This document shows positions 1 through 6,027 of a stretch of 18,064 bases of DNA, one piece after another. Made by a program: the position numbers and the translations under genes. Below the pieces are notes generated by a model, which saw only the letters and a list, made by a program, of their open reading frames with translations, did no database searches and was not told where the DNA came from. How positions within the stretch are numbered: the first letter of the stretch is position 1; every line of letters starts with the position of its first letter. Source of the DNA: Draconibacterium sp. (GTDB lineage Bacteria > Bacteroidota > Bacteroidia > Bacteroidales > Prolixibacteraceae). The stretch spans positions 1-18,064 of the forward strand of contig JAUVDE010000014.1 in NCBI GenBank assembly GCA_030595485.1, read 5' to 3'.

Positions 1-192
1 GTTATGACTTAACACCAAGGTTGGACGTTTTACCTCCTTAATTACATTGGCTATGGTAAATGTTTTACCCGATCCGGTTACTCCCAATAAGGTTTGGTAT
101 TTTTCGCCACTTTCAACCCCCTCGGTTAGTTGACGAATTGCCTCAGGCTGGTCACCTGTGGGTTTGTATTCCGAAACTACTTTAAAATCCAT
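1..192 (-). CDS. uvrB: UvrABC excision repair helicase subunit UvrB, N-terminal 64 residues (partial)
   Basis: Reading the minus strand from the ATG at 192-190 gives 64 residues that run off the left edge. They begin with MDFKVVSEYKPTGDQPEAI, the typical UvrB start, followed by a Walker A motif GVTGSGKT at residues 37-44 and the segment RPTLVLSHN. UvrB is the damage-verifying subunit of nucleotide excision repair. It is loaded on DNA by UvrA and recruits UvrC, and this ATPase motif powers strand opening. The gene is divergent from the outer-membrane protein gene starting at 331, so 193-330 must hold both control regions. A TAnnTTTG-like -7 box for this strand lies at 219-226, but I see no convincing -33 element at the right distance. 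Only the start is visible, so the remaining helicase motifs and the UvrC-binding end cannot be checked. Confidence 0.95.
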   Translation of the reverse strand, partial: MDFKVVSEYKPTGDQPEAIRQLTEGVESGEKYQTLLGVTGSGKTFTIANVIKEVKRPTLVLSHN

Positions 193-239
193 GAGGCGAA
201 TATAGGCAATATTGAAATCAAAATTAATCCACTCGGAAT

Positions 240-269
240 TTTGAGGGTGTTCATTTTTTCCTATTTTTG
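240..269 (+). promoter_or_regulatory. Bacteroidetes-type promoter for the outer-membrane protein gene
   Basis: TTTG at 240-243 is followed after 18 bases by TATTTTTG at 262-269, a full match to TAnnTTTG. Transcription would start near 275, giving a leader of about 55 bases before the ATG at 331. It also supports 331 rather than an upstream in-frame ATG at 130 as the start, because the 130 start would lie upstream of this promoter and inside uvrB. Spacing is slightly short for the consensus. Confidence 0.5.
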
Positions 270-330
270 CTCTCAACCATTAATAATCAGTAATTTGTCT
301 GGACGCAAATTACATACTAAAATACTTGCT

Positions 331-1029
331 ATGAAGTGGATTACTCAATCGAGTTTAATCTTTATGATGCTGTGCTTTGTATTTACAACCCAAGCGCAAG
401 AGGCATCGAAAAACGAATCAAATTTTAATCGTGGATTTTATTTGGGCGCCCATGCCTCCACCAACGGCTGGGGCGTAAATGCCAGATATGCTTTTAGTAA
501 CAAGTTTTCGTTGCGTACAGCTTACGAATCGCTAAAGTTTAACCACGAATTCGACTTTCATGAAGATGAGATCCAGTACGATGCTGAATTTGATTTTAAA
601 ACCGGAGGGATTTTGTTGCTGGCAGACTACACCTACACCAAAAATCTTTATATATCGGCCGGAGTTATATTTAATTCGTATAATCCCGAAATTACTGGAG
701 CAGCAGTAAGCGATTTAGCGTATGGCGATATTATTATTCCTGCCGAAGACATTGGTTCGTTTAAAATTGAAGCCGAATCAGAATTTAAAGTTTCTCCATA
801 TGCAGGACTTGGGTTCCAAGGTTTTATGGGAAAACGCGATGGTGTGGTTTTCCGTTTCGAAACCGGTTTATACTACATGGGACCACCCGATTTAAGAATT
901 ACTGCCGATGGTTTGCTTTCGCCAACAGCCGATCCGGATTTGAAGCACGACGAATACCTGGAGTATCAGTTTGATGCCTACAAAATTTACCCGGTAATTA
1001 AACTTGGTTTAGCTATTAAACTTTTCTAA
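331..1029 (+). CDS. Predicted outer-membrane beta-barrel protein (OmpA/OprF-like barrel fold)
   Basis: This 232-residue protein has a clear signal peptide: MKW, a hydrophobic stretch SSLIFMMLCFVFTT, then a cleavage site after QAQ. The mature part alternates hydrophobic and polar residues in short strands with aromatic ends, for example RGFYLGAHAS, FSLRTAYESLKF, LYISAGVIF, SPYAGLGFQGF and VFRFETGLYYMG. It closes with IYPVIKLGLAIKLF, a final strand ending in phenylalanine as in outer-membrane barrels. No enzymatic motif is visible, so the substrate or partner is unknown. The frame is open upstream to 130, but that part overlaps uvrB and does not look like a leader, so the ATG just before the signal peptide was chosen. 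The lipoprotein gene starts 16 bases after the stop, so the two are probably co-transcribed. Confidence 0.75.
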   Translation: MKWITQSSLIFMMLCFVFTTQAQEASKNESNFNRGFYLGAHASTNGWGVNARYAFSNKFSLRTAYESLKFNHEFDFHEDEIQYDAEFDFKTGGILLLADYTYTKNLYISAGVIFNSYNPEITGAAVSDLAYGDIIIPAEDIGSFKIEAESEFKVSPYAGLGFQGFMGKRDGVVFRFETGLYYMGPPDLRITADGLLSPTADPDLKHDEYLEYQFDAYKIYPVIKLGLAIKLF

Positions 1030-1045
1030 CTTAAACTCAAACAAA

Positions 1046-2668
1046 ATGAAAAACATTAAAAATACAAATAGCTGGAGAATTTTTGTGATACTTTTCATAA
1101 GTGTATTGTTTTCGGGTTGTGGAGAAATGCTCGATGATCCAACAATTGATAAAGACACGGGGGATAACATAACCCTTTTATTGGTTGATTTTAACTTTTT
1201 TACCACACGCGCCAACTTTAAGTTTGTTGATGTAGCTGACAATTCGCCTATTACAATGCCTGCAAAAATGTGGTTTACCGGAACACATGCCAACGACATT
1301 GTTGATTTTACGGGCAGTAAAAATGATGATTACGCCACTTCTCTTGGGCAGATGGAATTAACGTTTGACCCAAATTTATCGGTTTCGGCTAATTCGCCAC
1401 TTGAGTTTGCAGTACATGTTGAAATTGATGGTTATCAGGCCTTTTCGCAAGGAATTCAAATAAACAGCGAGGGCAACAAAACATTTGAACTGCTTTTAGC
1501 TAAAGAGGACAGCGACGATACAACATTAACCGGTGAAGAAGATGATGATTCTTTTGTGTTTTTTGTTTCAACTACAAACACCAAATCAGCAACATCTAGT
1601 GAAGAATACGAAATTAAACACAAAGTATTGAAGTCGGATTTATTAAAATGTAAAGACTACAATGGTGAGTCAATTTTCAATAATCTTGAAGAAATGATGG
1701 CCGCCTACAACAGTGACAAAGAACACTTTTTAGTAGTTACGATGCAAAAAACAACAGACTATCCTTTGGTACTTGATCGTTTGAACCATAACGGCACAAA
1801 AAAATTAGTATCGTTTAAAAAATTAGAAACAGGAACCCTGAAGAGTTTTAGCCTTGGAGGCCGCAGAGTTGCCGATTTAAACGAAGCAGTCATTACACAA
1901 ATTGCCAGTTATGTAGGTGAACCAGAACCTGATGTTTTTGGTTTTGCCAATTTTGTTGGCGACAGTTGGGAAATTCGCGGAAACACTATCGACCACAGCA
2001 GCCTTAACTTTACTTATACATTGGCAAGTGCTCTATTAACAACTCTTTGTGAAACAGGTTGTGCAATTAAGTTTTCCTCAAATGCCCTGTCCAGTTTTTC
2101 TATTGTTGGCGACTTTTACAATTCAAAAGGACAAAAAATAAAATCAGAAACATTTAAAGGTGGTTTCCCTACATCGTTTAACTTAGAGAATGTTCCTCAA
2201 GAGAGTGCAAAAATTGTTTTCCGTAGTAACAACCCGTCGTTTAAACCCATTGCCGATTTGAATATTGAAAACTTATGCAGCGGAAGTTACGAAGTGGATG
2301 TAGAGGCTGCCGACGGATACGAGGAATATCAGGTTATACTGATTGTTACCTGCAGAGATAATTCGGAAATAGCAGTAGCACCAACCTATTCGGGCTACAT
2401 AAGAATTAACGGAAGTAACGACGAGTGGCAAGGTGTTGATATGAAAGGTGGAAAAGTTAATCTATTGGCAAAACCAAACCAGGAATACCAGATTAAACTA
2501 CAATGGCAAGGCGAATGGGAATACGCAACTTTCCATACCAAATTCGACACGAACGGTAACTATCAAAACAATACCGACTCGAAAGTAAGTTCTGAAAAAA
2601 TGGAAGACGGTAGAACACGAATTAGAATTGAACACGAATTTGAGCAGGACATTTGTAGCAGCCTTTAA
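1046..2668 (+). CDS. Large predicted surface or periplasmic lipoprotein of unknown function
   Basis: The 540-residue product starts with a short basic region, a hydrophobic core (IFVILFISVLFSG) and a lipobox cysteine at residue 25. Acidic residues follow (GEMLDDPTIDKDTGD), a pattern that in Bacteroidetes can favour export to the cell surface. The rest is rich in beta-strand segments. Residues about 50-155 (NSPITMPAKMWFTG to KTFELLLAKE) resemble a carbohydrate-binding-like or carboxypeptidase-regulatory-like beta sandwich. Residues about 450-540 resemble another such domain. Several cysteines (KCKD, LCETGCA, LCSG, TCRD, DICSS) may form disulfides. I do not recognise the family and see no catalytic motif. 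It sits 16 bases after the barrel gene, preceded by an A-rich leader (AAACAAA), so the two may act together in the outer membrane; this is inferred from position only. Confidence 0.8.
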   Translation: MKNIKNTNSWRIFVILFISVLFSGCGEMLDDPTIDKDTGDNITLLLVDFNFFTTRANFKFVDVADNSPITMPAKMWFTGTHANDIVDFTGSKNDDYATSLGQMELTFDPNLSVSANSPLEFAVHVEIDGYQAFSQGIQINSEGNKTFELLLAKEDSDDTTLTGEEDDDSFVFFVSTTNTKSATSSEEYEIKHKVLKSDLLKCKDYNGESIFNNLEEMMAAYNSDKEHFLVVTMQKTTDYPLVLDRLNHNGTKKLVSFKKLETGTLKSFSLGGRRVADLNEAVITQIASYVGEPEPDVFGFANFVGDSWEIRGNTIDHSSLNFTYTLASALLTTLCETGCAIKFSSNALSSFSIVGDFYNSKGQKIKSETFKGGFPTSFNLENVPQESAKIVFRSNNPSFKPIADLNIENLCSGSYEVDVEAADGYEEYQVILIVTCRDNSEIAVAPTYSGYIRINGSNDEWQGVDMKGGKVNLLAKPNQEYQIKLQWQGEWEYATFHTKFDTNGNYQNNTDSKVSSEKMEDGRTRIRIEHEFEQDICSSL

Positions 2669-2689
2669 TCGATTTTGAAAAACTGTTTG

Positions 2690-2733
2690 CTGGAATCTTG
2701 ATTTTTAGTTACGATTAAAGGTCAAGATTCCAG
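2690..2733. terminator. Perfect 12-bp inverted repeat after the lipoprotein gene, possible terminator
   Basis: CTGGAATCTTGA at 2690-2701 is repeated exactly inverted as TCAAGATTCCAG at 2722-2733, with a 20-base loop. A second, outer match (TCGATTT at 2669-2675 with AAATCGA at 2741-2747) could extend the structure. It begins about 20 bases after the lipoprotein stop. No U-tract follows on the plus strand; on the minus strand a TTTTT follows a few bases after the stem. It could stop or stabilise transcripts between the two convergent genes. Confidence 0.45.
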
Positions 2734-2811
2734 ACTCAGCAAATCGAATCTGTAAGTTACTTTGGATTGGAATTTACAAGATTAAGATGTTGCCAAATTT
2801 CCCATGAATGA

Positions 2812-2846
2812 TTTCTCGCTCATTCTACGCTTCGGAATGAAAGAAA
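2812..2846. repeat. Imperfect hairpin, possible REP-like palindromic element
   Basis: TTTCT at 2812-2816 and TCATTC at 2820-2825 pair with GAATGA at 2835-2840 and AGAAA at 2842-2846; the loop region is TACGCTTCG. The style (TTTCTCGCT...CGGAATGA) recalls small dispersed intergenic palindromes seen in many bacterial genomes. Only one copy is visible here, so repeat status is unproven. Confidence 0.3.
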
Positions 2847-2871
2847 ATTGACACACGAATTAACACCGTGT
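2838..2871 (-). terminator. Weak candidate terminator for the HAD phosphatase gene
   Basis: Fourteen bases downstream of the minus-strand stop, ACACG (2853-2857) and CGTGT (2867-2871) can pair around a 9-base loop. On the minus strand this is followed by a T-rich run (CAATTTTCTTTC). The stem is only 5 bp, so this is tentative. Confidence 0.3.
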
Positions 2872-2884
2872 ACTAAATTCTTTC

Positions 2885-3493
2885 TTAAATGGGTTCGCCA
2901 ATAGTTACATCGTAGCAATCGGTTACTAAAGTTGCCATCATTCCGGCTGCGCGGGCAGCTTCCATTCCAGGTTCACCATCTTCAAACACTTGACAAAACT
3001 CGGGAGCAACACCCATTTTTTCGGCGCATTTCAAAAATGTCTCGGGATGTGGTTTTGAATGCGTAACATCATCTGCCGAAACCAAAATATCGAAATATTG
3101 TCTTAAATCCAGAATATCAACAGTTTTCCAGGCCAGACGAAAATAACCACCTGTTCCAATCGACATAGGCAACTTGCCATAATATTGTTTTGCCAATTCA
3201 ACTACCGGTACTATTGGTTTCATTTTGTGCATTATTTTTTCGTACTCGGCTTCCTTAAAGTGCCCCACTTCTTCAGGATTCATTTTTGTGCCAAATATTT
3301 CGTTGAGCTTTACAATGGTACCAACAGCTGGAATTCCAGCAAGAGTAGCAAAAAGTTCTGGGGTAAAATCAATTCCGTACTCAGCTAAAATATTTTTGTA
3401 TGCCCAAAAATGAACGGGCATGGTATCGGCAAGTGTTCCGTCTAAATCGAAAACAAGGGCTTTTGCCTTTGGGTTTACTTCAGGTAATTTCAC
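2885..3493 (-). CDS. HAD-superfamily sugar-phosphate phosphatase, YqaB/beta-phosphoglucomutase-like
   Basis: This 202-residue protein carries all four haloacid dehalogenase motifs. Motif I is FDLDGT with the nucleophile D16 and acid/base D18. Motif II is the SIGTGG segment at 111-116. Motif III is K147 in HSKPHPETF. Motif IV is E171-D172 in VFEDGEPGMEAARAAGM. Length and the alpha-helical cap between residues 25 and 95 fit the beta-phosphoglucomutase-like branch. The wording around motifs II to IV is close to E. coli YqaB, a fructose-1-phosphate and related sugar-phosphate phosphatase. It is most likely a cytosolic phosphatase for small sugar phosphates; a phosphomutase role is less likely but not excluded. 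The start at 3493 gives the usual short lead before motif I. It is a single gene, convergent with the lipoprotein gene and divergent from the small membrane protein at 3605. Confidence 0.8.
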   Translation of the reverse strand: MKLPEVNPKAKALVFDLDGTLADTMPVHFWAYKNILAEYGIDFTPELFATLAGIPAVGTIVKLNEIFGTKMNPEEVGHFKEAEYEKIMHKMKPIVPVVELAKQYYGKLPMSIGTGGYFRLAWKTVDILDLRQYFDILVSADDVTHSKPHPETFLKCAEKMGVAPEFCQVFEDGEPGMEAARAAGMMATLVTDCYDVTIGEPI

Positions 3494-3515
3494 TTTAATT
3501 TTCTTTAATTATGTC

Positions 3516-3523
3516 CAAAATTA
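3516..3523 (-). promoter_or_regulatory. Possible -7 box for the HAD phosphatase gene
   Basis: On the minus strand this reads TAATTTTG, a match to TAnnTTTG, 23 bases before the ATG. No clear TTTG lies at the expected -33 distance, so it is a half-supported site. Confidence 0.3.
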
Positions 3524-3531
3524 CGCTTTTA

Positions 3532-3563
3532 TTTGGCTGCTCCTATTTTGCTTTTTACATTTA
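3532..3563 (+). promoter_or_regulatory. Candidate promoter for the small membrane protein gene
   Basis: TTTG at 3532-3535, a 20-base spacer and TACATTTA at 3556-3563 (one mismatch to TAnnTTTG) give the right Bacteroidetes geometry. Transcription would start near 3570, about 35 bases before the ATG at 3605. Confidence 0.4.
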
Positions 3564-3604
3564 GAAATTATTTTAAACTTTGTTGCCAATAAATTAAGAT
3601 TATA

Positions 3605-4024
3605 ATGACCAATACTTTTTTATATACCATACCACAATGGTTTGTTTTTGCTGCACTATTTATGATTATTTATGGCTGGGTTGAACACAAAAAAGCCTTC
3701 CGCCTAATTGGTATCGCCATCTTTTTATTGCTTGGCATTTTTTCGGCTGTAATCGTATTTGGTGATTATCTTGCAATGGGTGATTATTTAAGTCCTGCAG
3801 AAGTGGTTGCCGAAGAAATAGACGATGAAGTTTTAAACGAAATCCCCATTGAAGCGCAACTATTGCCTGGCTACTGGAGTTTTATTATAGCTTCGGTTTT
3901 GGCAATTCCTGCACTCCTATTAGACTGGACTGACAAAAAGCGTTCGAAATTGCTTATTGTACTTACTTCACTGATAGCGCTCGCTGGATTTTTCATCATT
4001 GTGGGTATCATACGCGGCATGTAA
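3605..4024 (+). CDS. Small integral membrane protein, four predicted helices, function unknown
   Basis: This is a 139-residue protein with four hydrophobic segments: about residues 8-25 (PQWFVFAALFMIIYGWV), 33-52 (LIGIAIFLLLGIFSAVIVFG), 88-106 (GYWSFIIASVLAIPALLL) and 114-136 (KLLIVLTSLIALAGFFIIVG). The loop between helices two and three is strongly acidic (EVVAEEIDDEVLNEIPIE, about 66-83), while the other loops are basic (EHKKAFR, TDKKRSK). I do not recognise a family and see no catalytic or binding motif. The gene stands alone, divergent from the HAD phosphatase and convergent with the Omp85-type gene (43 bases between stops), so context gives no function. The only start close to the first helix is the ATG at 3605. 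Confidence 0.65.
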   Translation: MTNTFLYTIPQWFVFAALFMIIYGWVEHKKAFRLIGIAIFLLLGIFSAVIVFGDYLAMGDYLSPAEVVAEEIDDEVLNEIPIEAQLLPGYWSFIIASVLAIPALLLDWTDKKRSKLLIVLTSLIALAGFFIIVGIIRGM

Positions 4025-4067
4025 AATAACAATCATAAAAATGGAGAGTCAAGCGTAAAAACACTTC

Positions 4068-5222
4068 TTAAAAAGCTTCAGTAAAATTAAAATATACGCC
4101 TTGCGAATCGCGCCCAACACCAAAATCTACACAAACATTCATGCGAGGTTGCAGTTCAAAACGATAGCCAATACCTGCATTGGGTAACCATTTGGTAAGA
4201 CCAACCACATCAGGCCCAATACTTCCACCACCAACCCAAGCAACCATTCCACTTTTGCTTAACTTTCCATTTTTTTTCAGGAAAGTATAACGCCATTCGC
4301 TTAAGGCAAAAGCAGTGGTATTATCGCGATAGTGCCCCATTAAATAACCACGTAAGTTTTTGCCTCCTGAAAAATCAGAAAGCTCGGTAATAGGAACATC
4401 CCCATAGGTTGAACGCGTGTAAAAACGAAAAGCCAACACATTCCCAGGTCGTGTTAAAGTTTTATAATAACGAGTATCGAATTCGTATTGCTGAAAATCA
4501 TATTTGCTACCAAAAATATTATCGTAAAATAAAGCCGAGAAGTTTAAGAATATTCCACTCCAGGCATTTACCACTACATCGCGTGTATCATAGGCCACTT
4601 GCCCTCCAAGACCATTCAAAAAATACTTATCGTCAAACTGCGAGCGATAGGGATCATTTTCAACCGGTTCAGCAAAATTTTTGGTGTTTGCAAAACTCGG
4701 TTTTAGTTTGAAGCCAACAAACAGCGAAGGTCTTATCTGGTAAATAAAATCAATATCGGCACTGGCAGTTGTTTCGTGGTATAATGTAGTTGTATCCGAT
4801 TTATAAGTACTCTCAATCTGGTCAAAACCTTTACCGTAATAATTATTGTCTTTATCTCGAATAGTTAAGTTGGTATTAAAACGAAATTTGTCCTCGAGCC
4901 AAAATGTTTTAAGAAAGGTACGAATTCCAAAGTTCCCCTTTGAACTATAAAAAATGGTTGCAGGTAAAGTGGAGCGTTGCGAAATGGTGTCATTTCTATT
5001 CACACGAAACGAATAAATCATTCCTCCAGAAACCAAAAAACCTGCATCGGCAGTGTAAGCCGGAGCAATTATTGGCGAAAGCCAGGGTTTACCCTCAACA
5101 AAAGCAACTGATTTTAGTGAATCTCTTCTTTCCATCCAGTTGTGCAATTTTCCTTGCCCAAAAAGTTGGGAAGCAGAACATTGAAGAATAAAGAATACTA
5201 TTGCAAATTTTAATAATCTCAA
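4068..5222 (-). CDS. Omp85/BamA-superfamily outer-membrane barrel without POTRA domains (surface antigen D15 type)
   Basis: The 384-residue product has a signal peptide (MRLLKFAIVFFILQCSASQL, cleaved near FGQG) and then barrel strands almost at once, leaving no room for POTRA domains. Omp85 family marks are DTRD at residues 212-215, just before a strand, and the RGY triad at 291-293 in FSGGKNLRGY, the loop-6 motif that locks inside the barrel. The chain ends in FNFTEAF with a terminal phenylalanine, as expected for Bam-dependent insertion. Bacteroidetes carry many such POTRA-less barrels, often as transporters or surface lipoprotein-linked pores; the substrate here is unknown. It has its own promoter at 5249-5281 and is separated from the upstream lipid genes by a terminator, so it is a separate unit. 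It is convergent with the gene ending at 4024. Confidence 0.8.
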   Translation of the reverse strand: MRLLKFAIVFFILQCSASQLFGQGKLHNWMERRDSLKSVAFVEGKPWLSPIIAPAYTADAGFLVSGGMIYSFRVNRNDTISQRSTLPATIFYSSKGNFGIRTFLKTFWLEDKFRFNTNLTIRDKDNNYYGKGFDQIESTYKSDTTTLYHETTASADIDFIYQIRPSLFVGFKLKPSFANTKNFAEPVENDPYRSQFDDKYFLNGLGGQVAYDTRDVVVNAWSGIFLNFSALFYDNIFGSKYDFQQYEFDTRYYKTLTRPGNVLAFRFYTRSTYGDVPITELSDFSGGKNLRGYLMGHYRDNTTAFALSEWRYTFLKKNGKLSKSGMVAWVGGGSIGPDVVGLTKWLPNAGIGYRFELQPRMNVCVDFGVGRDSQGVYFNFTEAF

Positions 5223-5248
5223 TTTATCCGGCAGATTGGTATATCTAC

Positions 5249-5281
5249 CAAATATACAACATAATTATGTTAGAAATCAAA
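5249..5281 (-). promoter_or_regulatory. Strong Bacteroidetes-type promoter for the Omp85-type gene
   Basis: On the minus strand TTTG (5278-5281) is followed by a 21-base spacer and TATATTTG (5249-5256), a complete TAnnTTTG. Transcription would begin near 5243, about 20 bases before the ATG at 5222. It lies just past the terminator at 5297-5325, which supports an independent transcript. Confidence 0.65.
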
Positions 5282-5296
5282 TCACGAAAAGTCATT

Positions 5297-5325
5297 AAAA
5301 AGCCACATTCTTAAGGAAATGTGGC
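5297..5325 (-). terminator. Rho-independent terminator of the lipid gene block
   Basis: GCCACATT at 5302-5309 pairs with AATGTGGC at 5318-5325 around an 8-base loop. On the minus strand the 8-bp stem is followed directly by TTTTT (5297-5301). It lies about 10 bases after the stop of the CDP-alcohol phosphatidyltransferase gene and marks the end of that transcript. Confidence 0.8.
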
Positions 5326-5334
5326 ATGCATATT

Positions 5335-5925
5335 CTAATTTGCTTTTTGTTCTTTCATAAGCCAATAAAGACCTTTCACGCCTCGCTTAATGTCATCGAG
5401 TCGTAGCAAAACTAGAATCTTTTCGGTATAAGCAACTACGCCCCACCCAATTGCCAAGTAGTAGAACCCGGAATAAAACCCAAACACAAATAGAACAAAG
5501 AAGAAAATACTTTGTACATATCCGGCTGAAACCGCAGAATACAAGTGCAGTCCAGGAATCTTTCCAAAACGAGCAAAAGCAACGATATAACTAATTATAA
5601 ATAGTGAAAAGAATATATAAAGAATTAAAGCGTGAGGTTCAATTTCTGTCCATTTAAAAACAAACAAGCCTAAAACGGCCATCGCATATGTACAAATATC
5701 TGCCAAATTATCGAGTGCTGCTCCAAATTTGGTTTGCAAATTAAAACGACGAGCTATACTTCCATCTAAGGCATCACTAACTAAACTGATACAAAGTAAT
5801 ACAACATAGGTGCTTTCGCGGTTGGTAAGCGCCATAAATAATATTACCGGAAATACCAACAGCCTGTATAAACTTATAGCGTTTGGTACATTTAGTACAT
5901 TTTCTCCTTTAACTATAATTTTCAT
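5335..5925 (-). CDS. CDP-alcohol phosphatidyltransferase (PgsA/PIS-like family)
   Basis: This 196-residue membrane protein contains the complete family signature D-x2-DG-x2-AR-x8-G-x3-D-x3-D: D51, D54-G55, A58-R59, G68, D72 and D76. These aspartates bind the two metal ions that activate the attacking alcohol. The N-terminal NVPNAISLYRLL fits the amphipathic entry helix of the family, and several hydrophobic helices follow. The enzyme displaces CMP from a CDP-activated lipid with an alcohol, making a headgroup phospholipid in the inner membrane. Which alcohol is used (glycerol phosphate, inositol phosphate, another) cannot be read from the motif. It is the last gene of the block, 102 bases after the SDR gene, with a possible -7 box (TAAGTTTG) at 5951-5958. 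It could be ordinary PgsA, but the neighbouring CdsA-like and lipid-kinase genes suggest a dedicated pathway. Confidence 0.85.
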   Translation of the reverse strand: MKIIVKGENVLNVPNAISLYRLLVFPVILFMALTNRESTYVVLLCISLVSDALDGSIARRFNLQTKFGAALDNLADICTYAMAVLGLFVFKWTEIEPHALILYIFFSLFIISYIVAFARFGKIPGLHLYSAVSAGYVQSIFFFVLFVFGFYSGFYYLAIGWGVVAYTEKILVLLRLDDIKRGVKGLYWLMKEQKAN

Positions 5926-5950
5926 AGTAATTGTTTAAACACACCTTAAT

Positions 5951-5958
5951 CAAACTTA
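5951..5958 (-). promoter_or_regulatory. Possible -7 box for the CDP-alcohol transferase gene
   Basis: On the minus strand this reads TAAGTTTG (TAnnTTTG), 25 bases before the ATG at 5925. I see no matching -33 TTTG, so the gene may also depend on readthrough from upstream. Confidence 0.25.
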
Positions 5959-6027
5959 ATTTGTAGTGAATTTTTAAAAGGAAGTGAAGTTAAAACTCTT
6001 TGTTAAAATAACAAAAAAACAGTTTTT

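Noticed and set aside
130..330. N-terminal extension of the outer-membrane protein from an in-frame ATG at 130
   Set aside because: It overlaps the uvrB start on the other strand and lies upstream of the promoter at 240-269; the ATG at 331 begins a proper signal peptide.
1009..1299. Minus-strand open frame opposite the barrel end and lipoprotein start
   Set aside because: It lies antisense to two well-supported genes, has no recognisable domain and no leader; treated as a shadow.
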